Both the position numbers and the translations under genes were made by a program. A stretch of 64,000 bases of DNA, from assembly GCF_001612665.1 (NCBI RefSeq), contig NZ_BDAX01000021.1, forward strand, positions 167,955 to 231,954, given 5' to 3'. A model generated the notes under the pieces. The model saw nothing but the letters and a program-made list of their open reading frames with translations, did not search any database and was not told the origin of the DNA. Positions within the stretch are counted from its first letter, which is position 1. The number at the start of each line of letters is the position of its first letter. The DNA is from Nocardia alba NBRC 108234 (GTDB lineage Bacteria; Actinomycetota; Actinomycetes; Mycobacteriales; Mycobacteriaceae). Positions 42,492 through 51,267 of this stretch are shown here, piece by piece.

Positions 42492-42532
42492 CTACTCGCG
42501 GGTAACTTATTCATCATATTACCGGTGGGTAA
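42492..42532 (-). promoter_or_regulatory. Two candidate operators upstream of fadE5
   Basis: CTACTCGCGGGTAA (42492-42505) and TTACCGGTGGGTAA (42519-42532) are related 14-base imperfect palindromes. Similar sites precede the enoyl-CoA hydratase gene (45989) and the Fe-S oxidoreductase gene (62783), giving a rough consensus TTACTSGCGGGTAA. The form suits a TetR-type repressor. Confidence 0.6.
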
Positions 42533-42626
42533 TGCTCTCGGCAAAGGGGTAGGCGGCAATGTGATGTGAAAAACACGCACGGCTGCGGAGACGTTGCTCG
42601 CCGCGACCACGGGGCTACCGTGAGGT

Positions 42627-43223
42627 GTGCGCATCGAGACGACTGTGGGACCGGCCGAGATCGAGCTCGACGAGGTGGCTGATCCGGCATTCCTGCTGGT
42701 GATCACCCACGGAGCCGGTGGCGGAGTCGATGCGAAAGACATTCTGGCCGTGCGTGACTCGGCGGTAGCGGGGGGTGGATCGGTGGCCCGGGTGGTGCAG
42801 CCATATCGGGTTGCCGGGCGGCGGGCGCCGGGGAACGCGGAGAAGCAGGACGAGGCCTGGCTCGAGGTCATCGCGGCCTTGCGGGCGCGGTTTCCCGGGG
42901 TGCCGGTTGTTCAGGGGGGTCGCAGCAACGGGGCGCGGGTGGCGTGCCGGACGGCCGTGGAGGTCGGGGCGCGGGGGGTGATCGCGCTGTCGTTCCCGCT
43001 GCATCCGCCGGGTAAGCCCGACAAGAGCAGGCGCGATGAACTGCTGGCGCCGGGCGACATCGAGGTGGTGGTGATCAACGGGGGAAGTGACCCGTTCGGG
43101 GTGCCCGATGCCGCCGACGCCGCCGAAGTGCGCGTGATCCCCAAGCAGGCGCACTCGTTCCGCACCGGATTCGACGTGATCGAGGCGACCGTGACGCCCT
43201 GGTTCGCCCGCTGGGCGCGGTGA
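42627..43223 (+). CDS. Small alpha/beta hydrolase (TEX30-like)
   Basis: A 198-residue protein with a GTG start. LLVITHGAGGGVDAKDILAV, then ARVVQPYRVAGRRAPG, PVVQGGRSNGARVACRTAVE and IALSFPLHPPGKPDKSRRDE are the ordered motifs of the TEX30/KANL3-like dienelactone-hydrolase subgroup; the nucleophile elbow reads GGRSNGAR and INGGSDPFG precedes the late histidine (KQAHSF). Substrate unknown. It ends directly against the converging methyltransferase gene and has its own start close to the fadE5 operators. Confidence 0.8.
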   Translation: MRIETTVGPAEIELDEVADPAFLLVITHGAGGGVDAKDILAVRDSAVAGGGSVARVVQPYRVAGRRAPGNAEKQDEAWLEVIAALRARFPGVPVVQGGRSNGARVACRTAVEVGARGVIALSFPLHPPGKPDKSRRDELLAPGDIEVVVINGGSDPFGVPDAADAAEVRVIPKQAHSFRTGFDVIEATVTPWFARWAR

Positions 43224-43895
43224 TCAGTCGACGGACTCGACGCTCGGGCGCTGCGCGATGAGCAGGGAATCTATGGCGTCCGGGCCTTCGGTGGGGCGGA
43301 ACACCTCGTGGGCGAGGGTGACGGTGACATCGTCGCGGGCCAGGTCGGCGCGGAGGTCCTCGGGCGAGAAGAGGATCTCGGGTTCCTGCGGGCCGCCGTA
43401 ACCATCGACGATATTGCGGGCGGCGTGACCGAGGATCAGCAGCACGCCGCCGGGGGCGAGCATGCCGGACAGGTGGTGCAGCAGGGCGCGGCGTTCGTCG
43501 GCGGGGAGATGGACGAAGACCATGAGGATCAGCTCGAACGGGCCGGTCACGTCGGCCGCCTCGAGCGCGGTGATGTCGGCTGTCTGCCAGTGCACCCGGG
43601 AGCGGACCGACCGCGACAGTCGAGCCGCGACCGTTCTGCCCTTGTCGATCCCCACCTGGGAGAAGTCGACAGCCGTCACCTGCCAGCCATGGGTGGCCAG
43701 CCAGAGTGCGTGACGACCCTCGCCACAGGCCAGATCGAGAGCGCGGGGAAGCGGCGGCGTCACCCCTGACTCATCGGGAACCAAGGTGATCTTGCGGTCC
43801 AGCCCGTAGACGTGCTCGACAACCGTGCTGTTCGGCGGTGCGCCCCACACCAATTCACTGCGCGCGTACCGCGCGTCCCAATCCGCCGCGTCCAT
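43224..43895 (-). CDS. Class I SAM-dependent methyltransferase
   Basis: A 223-residue protein. ADWDARYARSELVWGAPPNS at the start and ALDLACGEGRHALWLATHGW (motif I, SAM binding), then VTAVDFSQVGIDKG (motif II) and FELILMVFVHLPADERRALL define a Rossmann methyltransferase of the type often annotated near thiopurine/tellurite-resistance methyltransferases. The substrate cannot be deduced. The stop codon abuts that of the hydrolase gene. Confidence 0.8.
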   Translation of the reverse strand: MDAADWDARYARSELVWGAPPNSTVVEHVYGLDRKITLVPDESGVTPPLPRALDLACGEGRHALWLATHGWQVTAVDFSQVGIDKGRTVAARLSRSVRSRVHWQTADITALEAADVTGPFELILMVFVHLPADERRALLHHLSGMLAPGGVLLILGHAARNIVDGYGGPQEPEILFSPEDLRADLARDDVTVTLAHEVFRPTEGPDAIDSLLIAQRPSVESVD

Positions 43896-43955
43896 GAGTC
43901 GAGTGTAGGACCGGCGCCCTGGTCCCCACGCCGTACTCGGCGGGAAGGTCCCCGC

Positions 43956-45062
43956 TTACAGCGTGGTGCGCATCAACACGACGTTGTACTGGGTGTGGAT
44001 GGTGGTCATGAAGTAGAGGTCGCGACCGGTTTGGTACGGGAAGATCGACGGGGCGTAGGCGGTGGGGAGTTCGCGGGCGTCGATCAGGACCTCCGGGCCG
44101 CTCCACGGGCCGACAGGGGACGACGCGCGGCGCATCACCACGGAGTTGAACGGGTCGGTGGTGAGGGAGACGAACTGGCCGAGGTACTCGTTGTACATCA
44201 CCGAGAGCTCGCCGACGCCGCCCATGATGGGGGCCGCCGCGTTCACGTCGTTGAGCTTCCACTCGCCGCCGTCCCAGTACTCGTAGGCCGCGAGGTTCTC
44301 GATCTCGGCCTCGGGAACACGCGCGATGAACGCCTCGTTGTCGCGGCCGGCGCGGGTGCCGTACTCGTAGAGGAAGCCGCCGTCCTTCACGAAACTGTTC
44401 ATCTGGAAGTTGGCGTTGCCGCCTTCGTTGGGTCGGCGGGTGTGACCGAGATCGGCCCAGGTCTCGCCGTTGTCGGCCGACGCGGCAAGGCCGGAGAAGC
44501 TGGTGGTCCACTCGCCGGGCGCGTCCCAGGTCCGCACCGACATCAGCGACATGTACTGCACGCCGTTGATCGAGATGCCCGCGGTGGGGATGCGGCTGAT
44601 CTCCAGGAAGGGGATCTTGGGGCTGGGGATCAGGTCGCGCGCCTGACCGATGACATCGCGCACCGCGTTGTCGAACATGATCCCGTCGGCCGGGTTCTGG
44701 TCGTGGGTGCGGACCAGGATATTGGAGCGCCACGCCCAGGTGCTGCCCGCGAGCAGATTGGGGAAGCCGATCCCCGCGGTGTCGCCGAAGGCGGTGAGCA
44801 TCTCGCCGCGCCCGTTGTCCCACATGATGCCGAGGTCGGTCCCGAGGACGTTGTAGTTCTGGGTGCTGTTGGGGCTGGCCATGCCGGTGACCTGGAACAC
44901 CGCCTGGGTGCGCCCGTGCAGGACGGGCAGGCCGTTGGTGCCGTTGAGAACGGGAATCGGGTTGATGGCGTTGGGGTTCGCGACCGCGGGAGTCGCTGCG
45001 CTCACGAGCAAGGCCGTCGTTCCTGCGAGTGCGGACATCAGTATGGATCCGGTCTTGTTCAC
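43956..45062 (-). CDS. Secreted DUF4185-domain protein
   Basis: 368 residues from GTG 45062, preceded by GGAGG; an upstream extension is open but would mask the signal peptide. KTGSILMSALAGTTALLVSA, then ATPAVA is a clear Sec signal peptide. The mature part has YNVLGTDLGIMWDNGRGEML, FGDTAG, AASADNGETWADLG and YLGQFVSLTTDPFNSVVMRR, typical of DUF4185, a five-bladed-propeller-like domain. Related actinobacterial proteins are thought to act on cell-wall arabinogalactan or other glycans. Secretion and domain are clear; the reaction is not shown. Confidence 0.85.
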   Translation of the reverse strand: MNKTGSILMSALAGTTALLVSAATPAVANPNAINPIPVLNGTNGLPVLHGRTQAVFQVTGMASPNSTQNYNVLGTDLGIMWDNGRGEMLTAFGDTAGIGFPNLLAGSTWAWRSNILVRTHDQNPADGIMFDNAVRDVIGQARDLIPSPKIPFLEISRIPTAGISINGVQYMSLMSVRTWDAPGEWTTSFSGLAASADNGETWADLGHTRRPNEGGNANFQMNSFVKDGGFLYEYGTRAGRDNEAFIARVPEAEIENLAAYEYWDGGEWKLNDVNAAAPIMGGVGELSVMYNEYLGQFVSLTTDPFNSVVMRRASSPVGPWSGPEVLIDARELPTAYAPSIFPYQTGRDLYFMTTIHTQYNVVLMRTTL

Positions 45063-45229
45063 AGGTGTTCGAGCCTCCGGTTTCGGGCCGAAATCGGGGC
45101 ACGTTCCAGGCTTGCCGTCACGTACCACTTATCGACTGGTCAGCGAATTGATGCGATGCTAACAGCCGCTAACAGTGATATGTGGCACATAACTTTGGTA
45201 GTCGCCATGAATTCCCGGTGGATTGCTTG

Positions 45230-45979
45230 TCAGTCGCTACTGGCCATGGCTTTACGCAGCAACAATGGCAGTTGGGCCATCCGCTCGGCGGCGAAGGTGG
45301 CGCGCGACCCTCGGTTCCAGGAGTGGTCGAACAGGTGCTTCGCGGCGGCCACGGCGGTGCGATCGCGGGCGGTGATTCGGTCGGCGAGGGCTTCGGCGGC
45401 CCGCGCCGGGTCGTCGGCGATATCGGTGATCAGGCCGATGCGCAGCGCGTAGTCGGTGTCGATCGGGTCGGCGGTCATGGCCAGCAGCTTGGCCTGGTCG
45501 ATACCGATGAGCTGTGACAACGTGGCCGGTCCGGTCATATCGGGCACGAGTCCGTGGGCGGCTTCCATGACCGAGAATTCGGTTGTGGGGGTGGCGATCC
45601 GGAAGTCGGCGGCCAGTGCGATCTGGAGGCCGCCGCCGAAGCAGCGCCCGTGGATCGCGGCGATCACCGGGACGTCGAGGCGGCGCCAAGCCCAGCAGGC
45701 TTCCTGGAAGGTATTGGTGCCGCGCAGGGGGCGTGGAAGGAATTCTCGGACGATAGCCAATGGATTGCTACTCGCGGCGGAAATATCGAGCCCGCTACTG
45801 AAACTCGGTCCCTTCCCGGTCAGGATGACGGCGCGGATTGTCCTATAATCGGCCACTTTTCGGGCCGCGTCGACAAGATCGCGGAGCATTTCCAGGGTCA
45901 GCCCATTGTGTTTGCCGGGCCTGTTCAACTCGACATAGGCGCGGTTGTCGTCGAAGCGGACGGTGATGTGGTCTCCCAT
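45230..45979 (-). CDS. Enoyl-CoA hydratase/isomerase family protein
   Basis: A 249-residue crotonase. RAVILTGKGPSFSSGLDISA and AAIHGRCFGGGLQIALAADF form the oxyanion hole; MEAAHGLVPDMTGPATLSQL covers the catalytic region, where Asp stands in place of the usual second Gly as in many actinobacterial paralogs, so hydratase versus isomerase activity is open. It probably acts in fatty-acid or branched-chain degradation. An operator-like site begins ten bases upstream of the ATG. Confidence 0.85.
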   Translation of the reverse strand: MGDHITVRFDDNRAYVELNRPGKHNGLTLEMLRDLVDAARKVADYRTIRAVILTGKGPSFSSGLDISAASSNPLAIVREFLPRPLRGTNTFQEACWAWRRLDVPVIAAIHGRCFGGGLQIALAADFRIATPTTEFSVMEAAHGLVPDMTGPATLSQLIGIDQAKLLAMTADPIDTDYALRIGLITDIADDPARAAEALADRITARDRTAVAAAKHLFDHSWNRGSRATFAAERMAQLPLLLRKAMASSD

Positions 45980-45988
45980 CTCGCCATC

Positions 45989-46002
45989 TTACTCGTGAGT
46001 CA
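45989..46002 (-). promoter_or_regulatory. Candidate operator upstream of enoyl-CoA hydratase
   Basis: TTACTCGTGAGTCA matches the proposed fatty-acid operator TTACTSGCGGGTAA at 11 of 14 positions and is itself nearly palindromic (GACTCACGAGTAA on the gene strand). Confidence 0.45.
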
Positions 46003-46095
46003 GTTGGAGGGGGTGGCCACGCGGACCTCAGGTGCGGCATGATCCGAACCGCATCACGCGTCGTTCGGCGCGCGAGGATCGAGAGGACTCACCGA

Positions 46096-46410
46096 ATGCG
46101 GATCTGTCTGATGGCCGCGGCGCTGCTCGCGCTGCCCGTGCTCGCGGCCTGCGGCAGCGACGACGAGGCACCGGTTACTCAGGCCGAGCTGTCGAGGTCG
46201 TTGCAGGACAAGGGATTGGGCAATCCCGTGCTGGCCGACTGCGCCGCGCAGGTGTTCCTCGACTCGGGGATGTCGCAGGCCGGGCTACGGGTGATGGTGT
46301 CCAACGCCAAGTCCGATGATCCGGCCAAGCTGCTCAGTGAGGGCGACGCGTCCAAGGTGAGCGCGGCGCAGTCGAAGATCGCGGCGGACTGCGTGCGCGT
46401 GGGGAGCTGA
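46096..46410 (+). CDS. Small lipoprotein
   Basis: A 104-residue protein. RICLMAAALLALPVLAACGS is a lipoprotein signal peptide with lipobox L-A-A-C; the mature part of about 85 residues is helical and acidic (TQAELSRSLQDKGLGNPVLA), with two cysteines (DCAAQVF, ADCVRV) that may form a disulfide. It resembles the many small envelope lipoproteins of Nocardia; function unknown. Confidence 0.7.
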   Translation: MRICLMAAALLALPVLAACGSDDEAPVTQAELSRSLQDKGLGNPVLADCAAQVFLDSGMSQAGLRVMVSNAKSDDPAKLLSEGDASKVSAAQSKIAADCVRVGS

Positions 46411-46504
46411 TCGCCGGCCCCTATCGATCGCGTCGATTCAAACCCTCGTCGGGTTCGGCCGCCGGTGTTGCACTGGAACAGCCGACGACGAGGAGGAACC
46501 GCCC

Positions 46505-47620
46505 GTGACCACGGAGACAATCGCCGACCAGGTCTCGTTCGCCTACTGGGTACCCAACGTCAGTGGCGGGCTCGTGACCAGCGATATCGAGCAACGCACG
46601 AGCTGGGACTTCGACTACAACAAGAAGCTCGCCCAGACCGCGGAACGCAACGGCTTCGACTACGCGCTCACCCAGGTGCGCTACACCGCCTCCTACGGCG
46701 CCGAGTTCCAGCACGAGTCGACCTCGTTCAGCCTCGCGCTGCTCGCCGCCACCGAGCGGCTCAAGGTGATCGCCGCCATCCATCCCGGGCTGTGGCATCC
46801 GGCGGTGCTGGCCAAGTTCGGCGCCACGGCCGACCATCTGTCCGGCGGCCGGTTCGCGATCAACGTGGTGTCGGGGTGGTTCGCCGGCGAGTTCACCGCG
46901 CTCGGTGAGCCGTGGCTCGAACACGACGAGCGGTACCGGCGCAGCGCCGAGTTCCTCGAGGTGATCCGCAAGATCTGGACCGAGGACGCGGTGAACTTCG
47001 GCGGCGACTTCTACCGGATCCGCGACTTCACCTTGAAGCCGAAACCGCTCAACACCCCCGAGCGCCCCAATCCCGAACTGTTCCAGGGTGGTAACTCGAC
47101 AGCCGCCCGGCGCAACGGTGGGCGCCATGCCGACTGGTATTTCTCCAACGGCAAGGACTTCGACGGCGTCACAGAGCAATTGGACGATCTGCGCGCGGTG
47201 GCGAGGGAGAACGAGCGCGAGGTGAAGTTCGGGCTCAACGGGTTCATCATCGCCCGCGATACCGAGAAGGAAGCGCGCGACACCCTGCGCGAGATCGTCG
47301 AGAAGGCGAACAAGCCTGCGGTGCAAGGGTTCCGCGACGCGGTGCAGCAGGCGGGTGCGTCCACCGGTGACCGCAAGGGCATGTGGGCCGACTCCACCTT
47401 CGAGGACCTGGTCCAATACAACGACGGCTTCCGAACCGGGCTGATCGGCACGCCCGAACAGATCGCCGAGCGGATCGTGGCCTACCGGGCGCTCGGCGTC
47501 GACCTGATCCTGGCCGGCTTCCTGCACTTCCAGGAAGAGGTCGAGTACTTCGGCGCCAAGGTGCTGCCGCTGGTGCGTGAATTGGAGGCCGCCGCGACAC
47601 CGGTCGCGGCGGGACGCTGA
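46505..47620 (+). CDS. sfnG: Dimethylsulfone monooxygenase SfnG (LLM-type)
   Basis: A 371-residue FMNH2-dependent monooxygenase of the bacterial luciferase fold, GTG start with CGAGGAGG. VSFAYWVPNVSGGLVTSDIE, IHPGLWHPAVLAKFGATADH, NVVSGWFAGEFTALGEPWLE and PELFQGGNSTAARRNGGRHA are diagnostic of SfnG/SsuD-like enzymes. SfnG converts dimethylsulfone to methanesulfinate for sulfur supply. It heads a four-gene unit with an acyl-CoA-dehydrogenase-like SfnB and two flavin reductases that would supply FMNH2. Confidence 0.9.
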   Translation: MTTETIADQVSFAYWVPNVSGGLVTSDIEQRTSWDFDYNKKLAQTAERNGFDYALTQVRYTASYGAEFQHESTSFSLALLAATERLKVIAAIHPGLWHPAVLAKFGATADHLSGGRFAINVVSGWFAGEFTALGEPWLEHDERYRRSAEFLEVIRKIWTEDAVNFGGDFYRIRDFTLKPKPLNTPERPNPELFQGGNSTAARRNGGRHADWYFSNGKDFDGVTEQLDDLRAVARENEREVKFGLNGFIIARDTEKEARDTLREIVEKANKPAVQGFRDAVQQAGASTGDRKGMWADSTFEDLVQYNDGFRTGLIGTPEQIAERIVAYRALGVDLILAGFLHFQEEVEYFGAKVLPLVRELEAAATPVAAGR

Positions 47621-48906
47621 TGACGGTGGTGACCGCCGAGCGGATCACCACGGCGGACCAGGCGGTGCGGATCGCGACCGAGCTGGCGGAGGCGTTCGCC
47701 GCCGGTGCCGCTGAGCGTGACCATTCGCGTCGGCTGCCGCACGAAGAGCTCGATCAGCTCTCGGCCAGTGGGTTGCTCGCGATCACGGTTCCGGCCGAAT
47801 TCGGCGGGGCTGACCTGCCGCCGAGCGTGGTCGCCGACGTGGTGCGGATCCTGGCCGCGGCCGACCCGAACATCGCGCAGGTACCGCACAGCCACTTCGT
47901 GTATCTGAACCTGTTGCGGCTGGCCGGAACTCGGACACAGCAGCGGGACTACTTCGGCAAGGTGCTCACGGGTGCGCGGATCGCCAACGCGCAGTCCGAG
48001 CGCAGTGGGGCGACAGTCGCGGAGATCGCGACGGTGCTGCGGCCGGTCGGCGCTGTCGGGGCCCAGCGGTTTGTGGTGGAGGGGACGAAGTTCTATTGCA
48101 CCGGGTCGCTGTTCGCCGATGTGCTCGCGGTGTTGGCCAGACTCGATGACCCCCAAGATATTTCGGGCGTGTCGCCCGGCGAGTACGTGGCTTTCGTACC
48201 CGCGCTCGAACCGGGCGTGCGGATCGTCGATGACTGGGACGCGCTGGGGCAGCGCACAACCGGTAGCGGGACGGTCGAGTTCGACGCGGTGGAGGTCGGG
48301 CGGGAGCAGCTGGTCTCGCGGGCGTCCGCGGTCAACGCGCCGACCGGGTACGGCGCTTTCGCGCAGCTCCTGCACGCCGCCATCGACGCGGGTATCGCGC
48401 GCGGTGCGCTGGCGGCGGCGGCGGAGTTCGTGCGCACCCGCAGTAGGCCGTGGTTCGAGGCCGAGGTCGCGCGCGCGGCGGACGATCCGCTCGTCGTGCA
48501 GCGTTTCGGGGAACTGGCCGTCGCGGTGGCGGCAGCCGAAGCGACGCTGATCGTCGCGGGAGCGGCCGTGGACGCGGCGATCCGGCCGGGGGCGGACGCG
48601 GCAGGCAAGAACCCGGTGGCGGATGAGGCCGCGCAGTCGACGCAAGCACGTCCGGACGGCGACGGTGCGCACGCGTCGATCGCGGTCGCGACGGCCAAGA
48701 TTCTCGCCGACCGCGCTGCGAACGAGGTATCCGCGGCGATATTCGAAGTGGGCGGTACCCGCAGCGCCGCGGCCGAACATCGACTCGACCACTTCTGGCG
48801 CAACGCGCGCACCCACACGCTGCACGACCCCGTTCGCTGGAAGTACCAGCACATCGGGCGGGCTCTTCTGCACAACCGACCGCCGCCGCTACACGGCGTG
48901 ATCTAG
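47620..48906 (+). CDS. sfnB: SfnB-type acyl-CoA dehydrogenase-like flavoprotein
   Basis: A 428-residue protein; its ATG overlaps the sfnG stop. LPHEELDQLSASGLLAITVP, ANAQSERSGATVAEIATVLR, KFYCTGSLFADVLAVLA and SAAAEHRLDHFWRNARTHTL, then HDPVRWKY are typical of the SfnB/DszC-like group of flavin monooxygenases with acyl-CoA dehydrogenase fold. These use reduced flavin and oxygen on organosulfur compounds and are found beside sfnG. Translational coupling supports a joint role in sulfone or related sulfur use. Confidence 0.85.
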   Translation: MTVVTAERITTADQAVRIATELAEAFAAGAAERDHSRRLPHEELDQLSASGLLAITVPAEFGGADLPPSVVADVVRILAAADPNIAQVPHSHFVYLNLLRLAGTRTQQRDYFGKVLTGARIANAQSERSGATVAEIATVLRPVGAVGAQRFVVEGTKFYCTGSLFADVLAVLARLDDPQDISGVSPGEYVAFVPALEPGVRIVDDWDALGQRTTGSGTVEFDAVEVGREQLVSRASAVNAPTGYGAFAQLLHAAIDAGIARGALAAAAEFVRTRSRPWFEAEVARAADDPLVVQRFGELAVAVAAAEATLIVAGAAVDAAIRPGADAAGKNPVADEAAQSTQARPDGDGAHASIAVATAKILADRAANEVSAAIFEVGGTRSAAAEHRLDHFWRNARTHTLHDPVRWKYQHIGRALLHNRPPPLHGVI

Positions 48907-48933
48907 AACCACCATGCGAGACAAGGACATTCC

Positions 48934-49461
48934 ATGACAGTGACGGTTGTCGTCGGAAACCCGAAACCGGCATCGCGCACCCTCACCGCGGCCGTGCAGG
49001 TCGCACGGGCGCTGCGCCCCGACACCGAGCCCACCACGATCGACCTGGTCACCCTCGGGCCCGGGCTGCTCGGCTGGGGTGACCCGGCGGTGGCGGCGGC
49101 CGCGCGCACCGTCGCGTCGTCGGAGCTGGTCGTGTTCGCCAGCCCCACCTTCAAAGCCACCTACACCGGGCTGCTGAAACTGTTCCTCGAACAGTTCGAC
49201 GGCGGCACCGGGCTGGCCGGTGTGGTGACCGTGCCGGTGATGCTCGGCGCGGGTCCGACCCACGCACTCGCGCCCGACCTGCTGCTCAAACCCGTCCTGG
49301 TGGAGATCGGCGGCACTGCCGCGCTGCCCGGGCTGTACCTGTCCGACCGGACGTTCGGCGAGGACGGCGTCATCGAGGAATACGCGCGGCGATGGGGACC
49401 CGTCGTCGCGGCACTGACAGACCCGGCCCTGCGGCCGGTGGAGGCAACGAATCATGCATGA
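48934..49461 (+). CDS. NADPH-dependent FMN reductase (SsuE/MsuE-like)
   Basis: A 175-residue flavodoxin-like protein. TVVVGNPKPASRTLTAAVQV (phosphate loop for FMN), LVVFASPTFKATYTGLLKLF and VVTVPVMLGAGPTHALAPDL are the family motifs. It would generate FMNH2 for SfnG and the SfnB-like enzyme. The next gene overlaps its end by eight bases. Confidence 0.85.
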   Translation: MTVTVVVGNPKPASRTLTAAVQVARALRPDTEPTTIDLVTLGPGLLGWGDPAVAAAARTVASSELVVFASPTFKATYTGLLKLFLEQFDGGTGLAGVVTVPVMLGAGPTHALAPDLLLKPVLVEIGGTAALPGLYLSDRTFGEDGVIEEYARRWGPVVAALTDPALRPVEATNHA

Positions 49462-49951
49462 GCTCTTGGACTTTCCCGCCGACGGCAACGGCCTACGCCG
49501 CGCCTTCGCCAACTTTCCCAGCGGTGTGGTGGCCGTCTGCGCCGAGATCGACGGCGTCCCGCACGGTCTGGCGGTGAGCACCTTCGTGCCCGTCTCCCTC
49601 GACCCGCCGCTCGTCTCGTTCTGCGTGCAGAACTCGTCGTCGACCTGGCCGAAACTGGCCGACGCCGGTCACCTCGGCCTCAGCCTGCTCGGCACCGACC
49701 AGCAGGCCGCCGCCAAGGCACTGGGCGCCCGCAACGGCGACCGCTTCCGCGAAACCGCCCTGCACCGCGGAACCGGCGAAGCGGTATTCATCGACGGCGC
49801 TACCGCCTGGATCGAAGGGGTACCGGAAACGCAGGTCCTCGCGGGCGACCATCTCGTGGTGATCCTGCGCGTGAACCGCGTCGCCGCCCGCGAGGACATC
49901 GACCCACTGGTCTTCCACGGCAGCAAGTTCCGCACCCTGCACGCCGGCTGA
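49454..49951 (+). CDS. Flavin reductase family protein (HpaC-like)
   Basis: A 165-residue split-barrel flavoprotein. RRAFANFPSGVVAVCAEIDG, GLAVSTFVPVSLDPPLVSFC and SSTWPKLADAGHLGLSLLGT are standard for the two-component monooxygenase reductases. It ends the sulfur operon; a perfect terminator follows 20 bases later. Two different reductases in one operon may serve FMN and FAD or different oxygenases. Confidence 0.85.
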   Translation: MHELLDFPADGNGLRRAFANFPSGVVAVCAEIDGVPHGLAVSTFVPVSLDPPLVSFCVQNSSSTWPKLADAGHLGLSLLGTDQQAAAKALGARNGDRFRETALHRGTGEAVFIDGATAWIEGVPETQVLAGDHLVVILRVNRVAAREDIDPLVFHGSKFRTLHAG

Positions 49952-49971
49952 ACCCACCGTTCGAGCTGAGA

Positions 49972-50013
49972 AACGACGAAAGACCCCAGGAAATCCTGGG
50001 GTCTTTCGTCGTT
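49972..50013 (+). terminator. Perfect bidirectional terminator
   Basis: A 20-base perfect stem (arms start AACGACGAAAGACCCC and end GTCTTTCGTCGTT) with an AAAT tip separates the sulfur operon from the opposing tRNA-Gly gene. Confidence 0.85.
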
Positions 50014-50014
50014 G

Positions 50015-50085
50015 AGCCGATGACGGGAATCGAACCCGCGCCATCTGCTTGGGAAGCAGAAGTTCTACCATTGAACTACATCGGC
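50015..50085 (-). tRNA. tRNA-Gly (CCC)
   Basis: On the minus strand the gene folds into a cloverleaf: acceptor GCCGATG with CATCGGC, D arm around AATGGTA, anticodon stem TCTGC/GCAGA with loop TTCCCAA (anticodon CCC), and T arm with TTCGATTC. It reads GGG glycine codons. CCA is not encoded. No phage-type direct repeat is seen around it. Confidence 0.93.
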
Positions 50086-50203
50086 AGTGCGCTGGTGACT
50101 CTATCAGAACTCGGCCGGGGCGATGTGACTGTTGGGGGGTCTGGTGGGGTGGGGGTTCAGGGGTGGGGGTTCTACCTGGGGTGTAGCTGCCTACACTGGG
50201 TCG

Positions 50204-50803
50204 GTGCTGCTCTCCGATCGTGACATCAGGGCCGAGATCGCCGCTGGGCGGCTCGGTGTCGAACCGATGCTCGAGTCGATGGTTCAGCCGTCGAGTATCG
50301 ACGTGCGTCTCGACGGGTTGTTCCGAGTGTTCGACAACAGTCGGTACACCCATATCGATCCGGCGCAGCAGCAGGACGAGCTGACCAGCCTGGTCGAGCC
50401 GAAGCCGGGGGAGCCGTTCGTGCTGCATCCGGGGGAGTTCGTGCTCGGGTCGACGCTCGAGGTGTGCTCGCTGCCCGACGATCTGGCGGGGCGGCTGGAG
50501 GGCAAGTCGAGTTTGGGGCGGCTGGGGCTGCTCACGCATTCGACGGCGGGGTTCATCGATCCGGGGTTCAGTGGGCACATCACGCTGGAGCTGTCGAATG
50601 TGGCGAATCTGCCGATCACGCTGTGGCCGGGGATGAAGATCGGGCAGTTGTGCCTGATCCGGCTGTCCAGCCCGGCCGAGCACCCGTACGGCAGCGCCAA
50701 GGCCGGGTCGAAGTATCAGGGTCAGCGAGGGCCGACACCGTCGCGGTCGTACCTCAACTTTCCTCTCTCGCCCGATTCCTTGAGCGCGGTCGAGACCCGC
50801 TGA
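50204..50803 (+). CDS. dcd: dCTP deaminase (Dcd)
   Basis: 199 residues from GTG 50204 (start LLSDRDIRAEIAAGRLGVEP). VQPSSIDVRLDGLFRVFDNS, RLEGKSSLGRLGLLTHSTAG, FIDPGFSGHITLELSN and QGQRGPTPSRSYLNF are the conserved motifs of dCTP deaminase. Actinobacterial members (Rv0321 type) are bifunctional, turning dCTP into dUMP. It supplies dUMP for thymidylate synthesis. Its 3' end overlaps the opposite-strand gene by about 80 bases. Confidence 0.95.
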   Translation: MLLSDRDIRAEIAAGRLGVEPMLESMVQPSSIDVRLDGLFRVFDNSRYTHIDPAQQQDELTSLVEPKPGEPFVLHPGEFVLGSTLEVCSLPDDLAGRLEGKSSLGRLGLLTHSTAGFIDPGFSGHITLELSNVANLPITLWPGMKIGQLCLIRLSSPAEHPYGSAKAGSKYQGQRGPTPSRSYLNFPLSPDSLSAVETR

Positions 50804-51267
50804 GGACCGGCCGCCACGGCGATCCGCAGCACCAGCGACAGCGCGGGCAGGGTGTCGCCGCCGCCGGACGGCGGGCGCACCCAGTGACAGCCCTCCCGGC
50901 TCCAGCGGCCGAGGTTGGTCGGCAGCATCACGGCGCTGCCGATGCCGGGGATATCGATATCGAGCCCCGCGAGCTCGGCGGCCTCTTCCTCGGAGGGCCT
51001 GGCGTCGGGAACGGCGAGCACGCTCCAGCGGATCTGGCGTGCCAGCACCGGCCCCTCACAGCGTTGCTCGCGCAGCGCCGCTAGCACCTTCTCGGCGCGC
51101 GTGGTCGGCAGATGCACCACGCACAGCCGGTCGGTGATCGGCAGCATCACAAAGCCGCCGCGCTCGCGGACGGGTAGCCGGAATTCACGCTGGTAACAAC
51201 GTACCCAGTCGTTGACAGTTCTGGCTTCCACGTTTCCAGAATCGCCTATACCCGAGTGCGTGACCAC
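50722..51267 (-). CDS. Hypothetical protein beside an XRE regulator
   Basis: About 181 residues from GTG 51267; a GTG twelve codons later (VEARTVNDW) is an alternative. TVNDWVRCYQREFRLPVRER, then GGFVMLPITDRLCVVHLPTT and GRWSREGCHWVRPPSGGGDT recall the small bifunctional primase/polymerase-like fragments annotated in Nocardia and Streptomyces, but I am not sure of the family. It overlaps the end of dcd and is divergent from the regulator at 51381, which may control it. Confidence 0.55.
   Translation of the reverse strand: MVTHSGIGDSGNVEARTVNDWVRCYQREFRLPVRERGGFVMLPITDRLCVVHLPTTRAEKVLAALREQRCEGPVLARQIRWSVLAVPDARPSEEEAAELAGLDIDIPGIGSAVMLPTNLGRWSREGCHWVRPPSGGGDTLPALSLVLRIAVAAGPQRVSTALKESGERGKLRYDRDGVGPR

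Noticed and set aside
40436..42505. A 689-codon open frame on the plus strand
   Set aside because: It is the antisense of fadE5, whose family identity and length are certain. High-GC codon use leaves opposite frames open.
43812..45452. A 546-codon plus-strand frame and a similar minus-strand frame (43855-45102)
   Set aside because: Both are shadows of the DUF4185 gene; they show Arg/Gly/His-rich composition with no domain.
50015..50085. tRNA-Gly as integration site for the tail block
   Set aside because: It is 11 kb from the block, with housekeeping genes between, and I see no repeat of its 3' end at the block borders.
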